This document shows positions 1 through 11,170 of a stretch of 64,000 bases of DNA, piece by piece; positions within the stretch are counted from its first letter, which is position 1; each line of letters starts with the position of its first letter. This stretch comes from Ptychodera flava (Eukaryota > Hemichordata > Enteropneusta > Ptychoderidae). The notes under the pieces were generated by a model. It searched no databases, had not been told where the DNA came from, and saw only the letters and a program-made list of their open reading frames with translations. Made by a program: the position numbers and the translations under genes. The stretch lies in the NCBI RefSeq assembly GCF_041260155.1, contig NC_091933.1, positions 31,241,933 to 31,305,932 on the forward strand. Reading direction: 5' to 3'.

Positions 1-1260
1 CCTCTAGCTCTATTGGCTTGCTCAAAATTAGATATGTGCATAATTAATGAGGTACAATATGTGGCGTCATAAGGTGTCCCATCATACCAAATATGAAGGG
101 TGTAGCACTTGTGGTTACTGAGTTATGGACAAATATGTATATTTGAGGTCAAAGGTCACCGAGGTCACGTGACATTTTGTCAAAATAATTGTATTGCTAA
201 GTTATCCTATATACCAAAAATCAGACCTCTAGCTCTATTGGCTCGCTCAAAATTAGATATGTGCATAATTAAGAGAAACAATATGTGCGTCATAAGGTGT
301 CCCATCATACCAAATATGAAGGGTGTAGCACTTGTGGTTACTGAGTTTTGGACAAATATGTATATTTGAGGTCAAAGGTCACCGAGGTCACGTGACATTT
401 TGTCAAATAATTGTATTGCTAAGTTATCCCTATATACCAAAAATCAGACCTCTAGCTCTATTGGCTCGCTCAAAATTAGATATGCGCATAATTAATGAGA
501 ACAATATGTGGCGTCATAAGGTGTCCCATCATACCAAATATGAAGGGTGTAGCACTTGTGGTTACTGAGTTATGGACAAATATGTATATTTGAGGTCAAA
601 GGTCACCGAGGTCACGTGACATTTTGTCAAAATAATTGTATTGCTAAGTTATCCCTATATACCAAAAATCAGACCTCTAGCTCTATTGGCTTCGCTCAAA
701 ATTAGATATGTGCATAATTAATGAGGTACAATATGTGGCGTCATAAGGTGTCCCATCATACCAAATATGAAGAGTGTAGCACTTGTGGTTACTGAGTTAT
801 GCACAAATATGTATATTTGAGGTCAAAGGTAATTGAGGTCACGTGACATTTTGTCAAAAAAATAGCATTGCTAAGTTATCCGTACATACCAAAAATCAGA
901 CCTCTGGCTCTATTGGCTCGCTCAAAATTAGATATGCACATAATTAATGAGGAACAATATGTAGCGTCATAAGGTGTCCCATCATACCAAATATGAAGGG
1001 TGTAGCATTAGTGATTACTGAGTTATGGACAAATATGTATATTTGAGGTCAAAGGTCACCAAGGTCACATGACATTTTGTCAAAAAATTGTATTGCTAAG
1101 TTATCCATATATACCAAAAATCAGACCTCTAGCTCTATTGGCTTGCTCAAAATTAGATATGCACATAATTAATGAGGTACAATATGTGGCATCATAGGGT
1201 GTCCCATCATACCATATATGAAAGGTTTAGCACTTGTGGCTACCGAGTTATGGACAATTA
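1..1260 (+). repeat. tandem array of 223-bp unit with AGGTCA half-sites
   Basis: Between five and six head-to-tail copies of a roughly 223-bp unit, entering from the left edge. Each includes GAGGTCAAAGGTCACC and mostly GAGGTCACGTGAC, then TATACCAAAAATCAGACC and GTGTCCCATCATACC. Copies differ by a few percent. No coding potential beyond repeat-generated open frames. Confidence 0.92.
146..171 (+). promoter_or_regulatory. nuclear-receptor-like composite site in each 223-bp unit
   Basis: AGGTCAAAGGTCA (146-158) is a perfect direct repeat with 1-bp spacing. A third AGGTCA (162-167) follows after 3 bp and overlaps CACGTG (166-171), a palindromic E-box. The same composite recurs in most units, for example from 369 and from 593. 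Binding is inferred from motif form only. Confidence 0.4.
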
Positions 1261-1749
1261 TAATATGCTTAGCTTGAATCCGGCAATCTGATTGGCTGGA
1301 GCCAGGGTTTATATTCTCAACAAGAAGACCTGAGCCTCGCGTAACATTTTTGAGCTCGCGCAAATTTAGAACGACAACTTGAGAGCTCAACGCGTCATGT
1401 CGAACAAGTCTATGGCTTCAGATTGATTTTGATTGTTAAATTTTAGTCTAGTGCAGCTTGACGAACCAACAAATGAAGAGTTTCTGTAAGCTGCGGAGGC
1501 CAAGTAACAACAACATAATTTTTAAAAGTTTTTTGAGAGTTTTTTGAAGTAAAATTCTTTAAGTTGGATGACTAATCGCGATATCGATGCGTTGCGTAAC
1601 CGTATTTTATGAATTCAACTGTGCATGGGCGCGCGTTCTAAAACGTTCTTTTTAAGTTTGTGTGAGGCTGGGCGCTCCTGAACTCTCGCTCCGACTTCAG
1701 CCCTATTAACGACATTGTCCACTTGTTTTTAACTTTAGCATATTATAAT

Positions 1750-1896
1750 GAGGTTATAAACGGTGCGCTCGGGTATTTGGTTGCGGATATAAGACCTCTG
1801 GGGTGAGAATTAGCATATTTCCCGCCAAATATGCAATTTTCACCCCAGAGGTCTTATATCCGCAACCAAATACCCTCGCTTGCCGTTTATAACCTC
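1750..1896. mobile_element. foldback element, about 70-bp arms
   Basis: A near-perfect inverted repeat: GAGGTTATAAACGG on the left and CCGTTTATAACCTC on the right, with GGATATAAGACCTCTGGGG matched by its complement; the loop is about TCCCGCC. Small non-autonomous foldback transposon or structural hairpin. Confidence 0.85.
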
Positions 1897-2045
1897 TAAA
1901 TATGTATATTTGAGGTCAAAGGTCACGTGACATTTTGTCAAAGCGTCTGAGATATCTGCGTGAACGGATGGACTCACATGGATGGACTAACGGACTGACA
2001 TGACCCAATCTATGAGCCCCCTGGACTTTATCTGTGGGGACTAAA
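1897..2045 (+). repeat. partial 223-bp unit plus tail with hairpin
   Basis: A short AGGTCA fragment runs into GAGATATCTGCGTGAACGGA, then a (GGAC)-type stretch, GACATGACCCAATCTATGAG and an imperfect hairpin ending in GGGGACTAAAA. This is the common tail also found near 19690, 20040, 45290 and 48770. Confidence 0.75.
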
Positions 2046-2104
2046 AACTGTGTCACTGCATCCTTTTTGCAATATGAATACGATGAGAAACTAAATTTTT
2101 ATTT

Positions 2105-2420
2105 TTCTTGGCCTTATACATGGGGAGTCTATGGACTGCCTTATACATGGGAGTCTATGGACTGCCTTATACATGGGAGTCTATGGACTTCCTTATACAT
2201 GGGAGTCTATGGACTGCCTTATACATGGAGTCTATGGATTGCCTTAAACATGGGAGTCTATGGACTGCCTTATACATGGAGTCTATGGACTGCCTTATAC
2301 ATGGGAGTCTATGGACTTCCTTATACATGGGAGTCTATGGACTGCCTTATACATGGGAGTCTATGGACTGCCTTAAACATGGGAGTCTATGGACTGCCTT
2401 ATACATGGAAGTCTATGGAG
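2105..2420 (+). repeat. 26-bp minisatellite
   Basis: About 12 copies of GCCTTATACATGGGAGTC + TATGGACT, some missing one base, so all three frames read open as Tyr/Trp/Gly-rich strings. One or two copies exist at 19820-19875 and 45443-45495 in the same sequence context, so the array is an expansion of a normal segment of this element. Confidence 0.93.
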
Positions 2421-2534
2421 GTGAAAACTAAAAAGTCTTCTAACACGGCCAAATTTGATTGCATTGTAAAACAAATCAACTGCATCTGTATGAGGTAGAG
2501 TACTATCCTTTTACAAGTTTGAACAAAATCGCTC

Positions 2535-2832
2535 CAGGCGTCTCTGAGATATCTGCGTGAACGAAAAAAGTCATAAAATATGCAAATGAGCAATTAATTA
2601 ATAAGCCACACCCACCAAAATCTATTCAGATCTAAGTCTCATCATGATAATACCAAATACCAATTGCATGACATTGGACCTAAGGGTTCTTAAGTTATGA
2701 GTGGAACAAAATCTGTCTACGGACGGACGGACGGACGGACAGACGGACGGACAGACAGACGGACACACACACAGACATTGTGGCGACATAGGACACCTTT
2801 GGTGCTTCGCACCACGGTGTCCAAAAAGGGTA
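2535..2832 (+). repeat. element tail with (ACGG)n and hairpin
   Basis: ATATCTGCGTGAACG, an AT-rich stretch, then ACGGACGGACGGACGGAC with mixed (ACAG)n and (ACAC)n, and a 3' hairpin (GGACACC..GGTGC / GCACC..GGTGTCC, 2790-2822). Confidence 0.8.
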
Positions 2833-2835
2833 TTG

Positions 2836-3694
2836 GAAACCCTTTTTTGAACAAGTTCTCTATGACTGAGAACATGATGTAAGAGGGCATGGAAAACAGC
2901 TTTCGCACAAGAACAACACAGATCACATTAACACTTCTCTGATGATCCCATTTTGGTCAAGAAACTTTTTCATTTGTAAATTTTTTCATTTGTAAATTTT
3001 TTTTATTTGTATATGAGGTAGTGTCCCAGACTCCATGTAAATGAATCAAATGTTACAGTAAAAACTGCGGTATATCCAAGCTAACCACTGGTAAAACTAT
3101 AAAGGTGATGAATAGTTTCAGAGGTCAACTCTGTGCATGTGTTGTCTTTATCCTGGTTTGTAAAGTGCCAAATTCAATCACATCATGCATACGTGTATGC
3201 ATGGGTAGTGGTTCTATTACAGAATAAAAAGGACGCTTCATATTCTACAGACTCACTATGCCCAAGAGATCATGTGATGGCGGTACAAACCAATCCATGC
3301 ATACCAGTGTGTACGGATATACATGTATATTGTGCATTTGTGCAAATGGTTTTGTCTATTTTAATTCCAGGTTTAACCCGCTGCACGATATTAGGATTCT
3401 ACTAATAACAACATGCCTAACAAAGGATTCAGTATTTCCATTAGTGATATTGCTAAATTTAACCTGTGAAACATAAAAAGATATTTAGTAGCACTGTTTA
3501 GTGCATACAGAATAGCACCTAGTATACAGATTTTCATATTATTTTTACTGATTTTTAAAATCACTTGTTAAAATATCACATTATCGATGAAGATATATTT
3601 CAGTGACTTTTTATTTGGGTCAAGTTCAAGGTTGAAATTGAATTGAGGTTGGATTGTATTGCAGAGTGGGGCTAGTGGTACTGGATGGGAGGCA
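2836..3694. other. non-coding stretch left of the flavin reductase-like gene
   Basis: AT-rich, no convincing exon. It holds the 3' flank of the minus-strand gene (polyadenylation signal near 3610) and short TTTCATTTGTAAATT repeats near 2970-3015. Confidence 0.5.
3610..3615 (-). promoter_or_regulatory. polyadenylation signal of the flavin reductase-like gene
   Basis: AATAAA on the minus strand, about 80 nt after the stop codon at 3695. Spacing is short but normal for a compact 3' UTR. Confidence 0.55.
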
Positions 3695-3853
3695 CTACCA
3701 GTGTTTATCACTCCACACTTGGTCATTGAGAACCTTGAAGGTGATATCTGCATTGCCATAGTTCATGGCGCTGAGTCTTGATACTGATTCTAACGTTTGT
3801 GGAATGATTTGACCATCTTTCCAGCAACTCTCTGATATATGTACGGCAAGAAG
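3695..3853 (-). CDS. flavin reductase-like, last exon
   Basis: Encodes LLAVHISESCWKDGQIIPQT then LESVSRLSAMNYGNADITFK and VLNDQVWSDKHW, with TAG at 3695-3697. The VH---W-DG-I and VSRL----Y motifs close the flavin reductase-like domain. Acceptor TTTCAG. Confidence 0.9.
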   Translation of the reverse strand, partial: LLAVHISESCWKDGQIIPQTLESVSRLSAMNYGNADITFKVLNDQVWSDKHW

Positions 3854-6800
3854 CTGAAATGAAATGAGAAGAGTTGTATTGACTTTGACGGCAACTGAAA
3901 TACACGGCTCATGATCAATTGCTTTAAAATGATTACACATTTTCTTCTGTGAGAGGGATTTTCCCATATCATTGGAAAAAGTTTTGTATTAGTCAAGTTT
4001 TTGCTGTAATTAAGGAAATCAATAGAACATACAATTTGAACAAAAGAGAAAAACTTACAATTATTTTAAATTTGTTGTTGTGCACAACCTCAATTGAGTG
4101 GCAACATTCATATTTTTCTGTGGGCTATAAAGTTGCAAGTAAATCATGTGCTGTTTTTTTAATTAATAACTGCTTTATAAAAACTGGTGTTCAGCTACAT
4201 GTAACAGGAATAACTGAGGCTATGTAGCTAATATTGTCACACATTTCACATATTTTAGAATTTGCATAATATGCTTAGTTACCTTTCCAACTACAATGGT
4301 TGATCCACCGTATTTAGGTTCTCCGATATCCATCGTTTTGTACAGAGAACATTCCAAGGCGAGTGGAGATTCCTTGACTATAGGAGCAATGCCATATTTA
4401 CTGGCAACTGCCGTCAACCCAACTTCATCAAATTCGTCGACATCAGGATCATATTCATAGGCAGCTATATAGAAAGAGATGCTACCATTAAAGGTATACT
4501 GTCACCTGTTCCAATTTTGCCACAGTACCACGGAAAGTGGAAATCTAACCCATCACAGATTTTAAGAGGGTGGCCGCTTTTTAAAAATAGCGCCCTCACA
4601 TGGGCATTTTGAATACCAAGGAACGCCCCTTTGACCATATATGGGCATATTTAGATTACAGGTGACTGTATAGCTTTAATGCATGGTGAGAAATGAGTGT
4701 ACTGAGAATACTGAAACATTAGCCTCTGTCTTGATGTGTTAAACCGTTTCAGCCAATATGCTGGTTAATTTTCATTGCCATAGCGATTGACAGATGACAA
4801 CAAGAAGAGGAGGTTCCAGTTACATGGTGGACTTTGAAATTCAACTTGTCAAACATTTAAGCAGACAATGAAGGTGACAGAAGATGTGAAGGAAGGACTC
4901 TTAACCCTTTCAGGCCTGACTTTCTGGTAACTTACCAGAACTACCCCTATATATAGGGGTTTAGGCCTGAAAGTGTCTTAACATAGTTACTAAAACCTAA
5001 AGAGCTTCTACAGCAGCAACAAGGAGTATAACTCACTTTTTGTCATGATGAAAATGTTTTGTATCCAGTTTTTGTGTAGAATCTTTCTGTCAATCATATT
5101 GTTAGTTGATTGATGTTTATAACTTTTAGGAATTCTTTCCCATACTTTGTTGTACAATCAAATGTCACAAATGCTTCACATACGCCTCAATAGTGGCTAA
5201 AATTTGTATAGTCGAAGTCATTCTGTACAGCTAGGGCACTGAGGAGAATTCTCTTCCTGAAGCAAGTTAATTCCACTTTTAATATATTACAATTGGTTTC
5301 ACATGGTCATAACCCACTGATCATTTTTCTCTATTCAAACTAGTGTTTCCATACCTTGGTAGCCCTTGTCAAATACCGACTGGACTGTGTGGTTGACCAC
5401 AAAGTGACCGGTGTCCAAAATATTGACCAGGGTGTCCTTGGTACCATGTGTCTTCTTCCTGAATATATACAAACAGACAGACTCTATCATAAGTGGTATT
5501 ACGATCAAAGAAAAACAGTTAATATGGTTTTTTTTCAATTTAGTAATTTACGCATCTTTAAAGGGAGGGAGTCATCGGAACTGCATGTGTGAGACTTTCT
5601 CGTTTACAAACAATTTATTTTATTCATGATATCTAGTCATCATGTCAACATAGCCGCAACATTTAAATTTTATTCATTGTTAACAAACATGTTTTAACTT
5701 TCATCAATCTCAAACGTACCATAGATAAAGAGTTTACATCAGCTGTAAGGGTCCCTGGCAACCTTTGAGCAGAGTTCCAATAACACCCTCCCTTTACTAT
5801 AATTCTTTGTTTGCAGTCTTTGAATTTTCATACTGCCCTCTCACAAGGTAAAACAACAAACTACAGAAATAAAATGCTTTATTAATACTTTGTTGGCTTG
5901 TGAAAATAACATTTTTTTTCACTTCAATACCTTAATCTGTGTTTGTTTAAATATAAATAAAACACTTAAACATAAATGAAACTTAAATATAATTAAATAC
6001 AAGGCAGTATTGCTGAAGGCAATGAGTACTTGGGCCGTGATAGAGTAATTTTGAGGACAATATATACTACTATTCAAATATGGTCTTGAATTTCCTCCTG
6101 TCAATTAGGCATTTGATTAACTGGTATTAAACGAAGCAATGGCATGACAACGGCAAAATATGTCTAGCAACTTTTGTGGAGTTTGAGGCAGGGGTTCTTT
6201 ATTTATAGTGAAAATTGCTTAAACTCCTTAAACATTCAAATTACAGCAAATTTCTTTTGTTCTCGATGGTAGATGTCTAATATTTAGATGGGCATATTTA
6301 GATTTCTACCCTATAGTTATTCCTATATACCAAAAATCGGACATCCAGCTCTATTGGCTTGCTCAGAATTAGATATGCGCATAATTAATGAGGTACAATA
6401 TGTGGTGTCATGAGGTGTCCCATCATACCAAATATGAAGGGTGTAGCACTTGTGGTTACTGAGTTGTGGACAAATATATCTATTTGAGGTCAAAGGTCAT
6501 TGAGGTCACGTGACATTTTGTCAAAATAATTGTATTGCTAAGTTATTCCTATATACCAAAAATCAGACCTCTAGCTCTATTGGCTCGCTCGCTTGAAAAC
6601 AATCTCATAAACCTGGCCATATGGGCAACTGTGTATGGCAGCTGGATACTTGACTTCCCGGAGAAGGCGAGCTGTCACGTTCAAGCTCAGGATTATTTGT
6701 CGATCAAATTTCAGTAAATTTACCTTACCTAGATGAATTTTGTCTATAGGCTGAAATTTCGCCGAATTTTGACGAAATTGCATCGATTTTTCAGGTTCAT

Positions 6801-9800
6801 ATCCGACATTTTTGAGTTTTGAGTGCAGACAGAAATAAGTTTTGAGGCAACATGGCTGCGACCCCATGTTGACCCCGGTATCTGCTAAAGTGCGGGTTGC
6901 GGGCTGCGGGCTGCGGGTTTTTAGAATTATGGCTAGATTTCTAATATATGTAATATGGCATTTAGTATATAAGAAATAAAACCTTTAGAATGTGTCTATT
7001 ATCAATAATGATGATCAGGTCTATCGTACAGTATCCCTTTTCCTGCGAAGTCCATATTTCACCATCAGGTCAGATGGTTAAAACCCGGGTTAAAATTAAT
7101 GAAACACTACTATATGGTGTATTTTAACGTAATACTGTATATTTGAAGGCTGTTGAAAACATCAATGCTGTAAACTTGATTTTTTGGACTAAAGATGCTA
7201 TAACAGACCAACCAAATGGGTGAAAATACGTCATGTTTCTGAAAAAATCAAAATCTGCTAAACTAAAAGCGGCGATTCCGAGGACCAATTTATTTATTCC
7301 GAGCTGCCTGGCCATTACAAATAATTAGGGATCTGAATCACTTTTCTTTCTTGCCATGGATGTGAGTGAGAAATATACGTAATACCAGACTGACAAAAAA
7401 AAATCGCGCCTCGGAAATGTCGCCACTTATCGCGGAATGAAAATTGTTACATTTCTAGTATCAGGCCATAGGAAGTAAATTCTCTGTAATGCATCCATTC
7501 ACAATTCGGTTCCAGGGCAACTCATACAGAAAATTAAACAATGCCTAGTTAAATGCAATGCATAAGGAAAGATTTGACTTAAAAAAGCGTAGAAGTGATG
7601 TGTATTGTAAATGCCGTGTATTTTTCATGAAATCTTTAAAAAGAAAAAGACGTACAACAAAGGACTTAGTTTACTTTGCCGTTTCGGTTCAAGCGAGGTC
7701 GCGACCTCAGAGAACGACATTCTGCTAACATTTTACGCGAGAATTTCAGTGGGAAAAACACGCCGGTGCGTTGCCTTATTTTCAGGAATCGATCTAATAG
7801 GAATATTTTTGGATGAGTTTGTGTTCTGCAGCTCTCAATAATTTATCTCCTAGTATCATGAACGTATGACTTGCACCTGCAGTATGATAGTCGCTCCATG
7901 CCGGTATGCCCCCTTCAAGCATTTGATCCAGCGTGACTTTGAAAAGTTTCCTAGGACTATAATCGTGTTCACCACAATAAAATTATTTGAAACGGCGTTG
8001 AAAACGATTTTGAAATTGTGCTTTTATCGGCAGTTGAACTAATCTGAAGTGTGAGAAGGGCGAAAATGATATAAAAAACACACATTTTTTCATGCCCGCA
8101 ACCCGCAACCCGCAAATAGCGCATCCGGTTGACCCTGCCTAGCCTGCGTACGATGCTATGTGCTACAGCTAACACGCATCGTACGCAGGGCTAGCGAGAG
8201 AGTTGCCGACATCGACGGTTATTTACGAGAAGTGAATAAAAGACTGTCATTTTTGGAAGCGATCGAGTAGCTGAGGTAGGCTGGGATACGACTTGGGCCC
8301 AAGAACGCTGAATTTCGGCAGTAATTTGGCTTTTACGTGAAGTCCCAAAATGGATTTGAAGTCACCGACCCTACGTACGGGTCTTTGCAGGGCTGTGGTG
8401 AGCGGGCGATAGCGGAACACACAGCATCGTACGCAGGGCTAGTTGACCCCAAGTGAAAATGTGTTCGCGATCAAATCTTCCTATATTTTTTCAGAATTTT
8501 CGACAAAATCATTGCTTCTTAAATCTTTTGTAAAATATAAAATACTAAAATAAAAATGCGATGTGCCATGTCTCCAGATTTCTAAAACACATCGTTCGTT
8601 GACCGTTCGACGGAATACTCATTTCGCAAACTTGTGACGCAGTTGAAATTCAATACTGACCGCCAAGCAATCTTAATGAGACGAGATCATTCTAGACCCC
8701 GCTTCTAGACATCCTCCAAATTATCCAACCATTCGCGTTAGAGTTCAGCTCGCTTAGAGTATCATAACATTCTTCGGCCTTCGTTTAGATCGACCCTAAT
8801 CTCTCCCATTTAGGAAATAAATACACAAGCTACCTCGACAAAACTTCGTGCACCATCCAGGACCAAACGCACTACAAATCTGTCTTGACGTCATCATCTC
8901 CTTACATGGTAATCGGCATACCGTATTTTTTAGCAAAGGAGACACAGAATACGTCGGAGTATTCAGTTTCAAAACGTATTACATTGTGTGATGTTGTCAA
9001 AAAAGGTAATGTTACTGCAGTGGTATAAATTACAAAACACAAAAGTTCAAATCAGTTTATTTTGGACTGGCTTTACCCAACATTTCATATTGTTTCTTAT
9101 GCCAGATTTGACCACGTACTTACTGGCGACCCCTTTACATGCAAATTTTGTGTCAAATGGTGTGTTCTCCTGGAAAAACAAACGTACGATTTCTATATGA
9201 AGGAGGCGAAATTTGCCCTCAAAACTCGAAACCACCCCTTTATGGGGTGTACCTAGCTATTTTGAAAGAGCTTCTCGAATCTGCAGCTCTATTTCGAATG
9301 ATGGTCTGGTTTTCTCAGCTCAAGGATAAGTGTTCTCCATCGCTGTGGGCATTACTATTCTCAACTGGGGGTACAGTTTCCAGTCGTAATGTTTTTCATT
9401 GTGTCCGGATATAAAACATTTCCTTTTCAAACTTTCACTTTGATTAACACTAGTCCACATCTTGTCAGTGATTAAACATGTTTCAAGTTTAAATGTTAAA
9501 TTCTGGTCTCGAGCCCTCCTGTTCGACCAAACTGAAATTACCCCTCCCACTTTGGCTCGTCCAGTGGGTGTAGCAAGGGTCGTGCCATCGCTTAGGAAAC
9601 GGAGGTGCATTAATTGTTGCATTTCGATGCACATTTTGATTATATTCAGAAGATTTTGTGGCAAAAACTCAGATAGAGAAGCATTTATATTCACATCTCA
9701 CTTATTCATGACTGGCTGAGAGCAGCACTTCCATTAAGTTAGCATCATTACGCCATTTATTATGCCAAGAAAGATGAAGCCAAGACATTTTGCCCTCCCT

Positions 9801-10107
9801 GGTCTCAGCAAGAAATGGTTATACCTTACAGAGTTTTTTCCCACGGAATGAAAACAAATGTACTTGGGCTGAGGCCCAAGTACAATAAATAAAACACTTG
9901 ACTTCACCATTGTAATAGAGAATGCAAGAGGTTGGTGGTTCACTGGTGACACGGATGAAAAACTAAACATTTGCCAAATTTTTCACTCTTCCATCGGCTG
10001 AGCAGGTACTGACGAAGGCTATCGGTCGTGGCACAATTGCTGCACACAAGATATCATACACTTTGACCTTGTCCATTGCAAATGCATCAAACAGCAACTT
10101 TGTTGTA
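3695..10107 (-). CDS. flavin reductase-like (FMN-binding split barrel) gene, partial model
   Basis: Four minus-strand exons (9969-10107, 5355-5458, 4283-4464, 3695-3853) read as a flavin reductase-like domain protein. Such proteins bind FMN or FAD and often reduce flavin or act as flavoredoxins; the substrate here is unknown. Motifs seen: IVPRPIAFVST near the N-terminus, the THGTKDTLVNILDTGHFVVN segment, DEVGLTAVASKYG, KESPLALEC, and VSRLSAMNYG near the end. The last three exons join in perfect phase. At least one exon between 5458 and 9969, expected to carry the Ser-Tyr/Phe-Phe and Pro-Pro core, was not found, and the true start is uncertain. Confidence 0.82.
4283..4464 (-). CDS. flavin reductase-like, penultimate exon
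   Basis: Encodes AYEYDPDVDEFDEVGLTAVA then SKYGIAPIVKESPLALECSL, YKTMDIGEPKYG and GSTIVVGK. The E---GLT and ESP---EC motifs are diagnostic of the family. Acceptor ATATAG, donor GTAACT. Ends in phase 0. Confidence 0.9.
4488..4679. mobile_element. TTAA-ended MITE, copy 1
   Basis: Inverted termini TTAAAGGTATACTGTCACCT and (complement) AGGTGACTGTATAGCTTTAA enclose about 190 bp with GGGTGGCCGCTTTTT and CCCTCACATGGGCATTTTGA. A second copy is at 51023-51207. The TTAA ends suggest a piggyBac-type target. It sits in an intron of the flavin reductase-like gene. Confidence 0.88.
4907..4973. mobile_element. 67-bp miniature foldback
   Basis: CTTTCAGGCCT at the left end and AGGCCTGAAAG at the right, with inner hairpins CTGGTAACTTACCAG and CCCCTATATATAGGGG. 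A relative appears to be split by the transposon at 34215-36531. Confidence 0.7.
5355..5458 (-). CDS. flavin reductase-like, middle exon
   Basis: Encodes KKTHGTKDTLVNILDTGHFV then VNHTVQSVFDKGYQ, the KDT-N-----T-FVVN stretch typical of flavin reductase-like domains. Acceptor ATTCAG, donor GTATGG. It enters in phase 2 and leaves in phase 1, and joins the next exon as YQAAYEYDP. Confidence 0.88.
5459..6310. other. intronic DNA, nothing recognised
   Basis: AT-rich sequence between flavin reductase-like exons. No exon, hairpin or tandem repeat was recognised. Confidence 0.4.
6315..6590 (+). repeat. 223-bp AGGTCA-type unit, about 1.2 copies
   Basis: Matches the array at 1-1260 (GTGTAGCACTTGTGGTTACT, GAGGTCAAAGGTCA, CACGTGACATTTTGTC). 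It sits inside the flavin reductase-like intron. Confidence 0.88.
6891..8115. mobile_element. possible DNA element with GCGGGTT inverted ends
   Basis: TGCGGGTTGCGGGCTGCGGG at 6891-6910 faces GCCCGCAACCCGCAACCCGC at 8094-8113 in opposite orientation. The 1.2 kb between is unique, with no transposase seen. The ends could also be two independent GC-rich microsatellites. Confidence 0.4.
8137..8442. mobile_element. MITE with CGTACG-rich inverted ends
   Basis: TAGCCTGCGTACGATGCT (8140) is matched in reverse by AGCATCGTACGCAGGGCTA (8423-8441), and a third copy (CATCGTACGCAGGGCTAG) sits at 8177-8194, making an internal hairpin. About 300 bp, no coding. Confidence 0.65.
8443..9968. other. unresolved intron of the flavin reductase-like gene
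   Basis: At least one missing exon of the gene is expected between 5459 and 9968, but none could be read with confidence. A palindrome TGTACTTGGGC/GCCCAAGTACA is at 9859-9884. Confidence 0.4.
9969..10107 (-). CDS. flavin reductase-like, N-terminal exon
   Basis: After acceptor TTTCAG it reads TTKLLFDAFAMDKVKVYDIL then CAAIVPRPIAFVSTCSADGR and VKNLAN. The VPRPIAFVST motif is the standard first strand of flavin reductase-like domains. An internal ATG lies at 10074-10076. The left limit is uncertain: GTTTAG (9963-9968) and GTGAAA (9981-9986) are both possible donors. Confidence 0.72.
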
Positions 10108-10754
10108 CTGAAAGGCAACACTGATGCCTGCTTGTTGTTTGGCTGTTGTGAAGCTTTGTTGTCATGGTGACTGGTGGCTGCTGTTGCCGCAGCTGTTCTG
10201 CCAAAGGCTCTTGCACGTTGATTGTAGAGTCTGTGAATTTAGATAAAGTAGTTTCTATTGATGACAAAATTCATCGAAGATTTCATCGAAGATGACATTT
10301 ACCTTTTTGCCAAAGCTAAAATGTCTCTCTGAAAATAGTCTGTCATGCACTGTCACACCTGTATGGCTGTCATATTTATAATCACATCTGATATCACACT
10401 AGGGTTCAGCCCATAACTCTCCCAGCTATTTACTTTCAATAAAGTGACACGTACGTACTTCATAGTTTGTAGAAGGCATGTTTTGAGTAAAGATATTTTT
10501 CAGATACTCCTCTTTGTCACAGGTGTTGATAACTTCGTTACTAAGCCAGCGTGCGACAAGCTTGCTGATCTGAGACCAACTATACTTTGTGCCACGGCAT
10601 TGACCAGGGCTGTTACCCTTGACGCAAGATGGCCGGCTGCAAGCGTGCAGCGTGCACACGGCTGATGCTATCAAACGGTCTGATATTTTATCCCAAACGA
10701 CGATATATCAATGCTTTTAACTTCACATTCATTTTTTTAAACTTAATTTTATAT

Positions 10755-11170
10755 TTTTGTCATGGGGTTTGGAATTTGTTCAAACACGTCGATCACGTTC
10801 CATAAACATTGAGCGTGGGGCATCCGTGTTTCTGGGAGCTGCCATTACCGGAAGTTGGAAATGGCGGTTGGTAATGGCTGCTCCCAGCAATGTTTTCAGA
10901 AAGCGATCGACATGTTTGAACAAATTCAAAACCCCATACACGACAAGGTTAAGTGTAGTTTATAGTGTTTAGTCTTCAGTAGTGATAAATAGGTATGACC
11001 AAATACAGTAAATATGTAGCATTTCACATCAACACGCCTAGTCCAGTGGGATGCGCTTATATTATACTCCCCAGGGCCATCGGCATTGTAGCGCTACTGG
11101 TGAGCGAAGTTGCGAAAACCAAAAATCACCGACCGCCTCACCGCACAGTACTGAAGATTTCCCATAATTC
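10755..11170. repeat. interspersed repeat with 32-bp inverted arms, copy 1
   Basis: TGGGGTTTGGAATTTGTTCA at 10761 is inverted at 10905-10936 (TGAACAAATTCAAAACCCCA), enclosing GGGAGCTGCCATTACCGG and GGTAATGGCTGCTCCC. The tail (ACAGTAAATATGT, GGGCCATCGGCATTGTAG, CACCGACCGCCTCA) matches 22180-22460. Confidence 0.75.

Noticed and set aside
1..1260. CRISPR-like regular spacing of repeats
   Set aside because: The whole 223-bp unit is repeated with no unique spacers, and the genome is eukaryotic.
2034..2498. Long open frames rich in Tyr, Trp and Gly
   Set aside because: They are translations of the 26-bp minisatellite; several frames are open at once, as expected for a repeat without stops.
2717..2926. 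Short minus-strand frame with Arg-Pro-Ser-Val repeats
   Set aside because: Translation of the (ACGG)n tract; the same peptide appears wherever that tract occurs.
10426..10674. Possible minus-strand first exon upstream of the flavin reductase-like gene
   Set aside because: Open and followed by GTACGT, but joining it to the 10107 acceptor gives an immediate stop; no family recognised.
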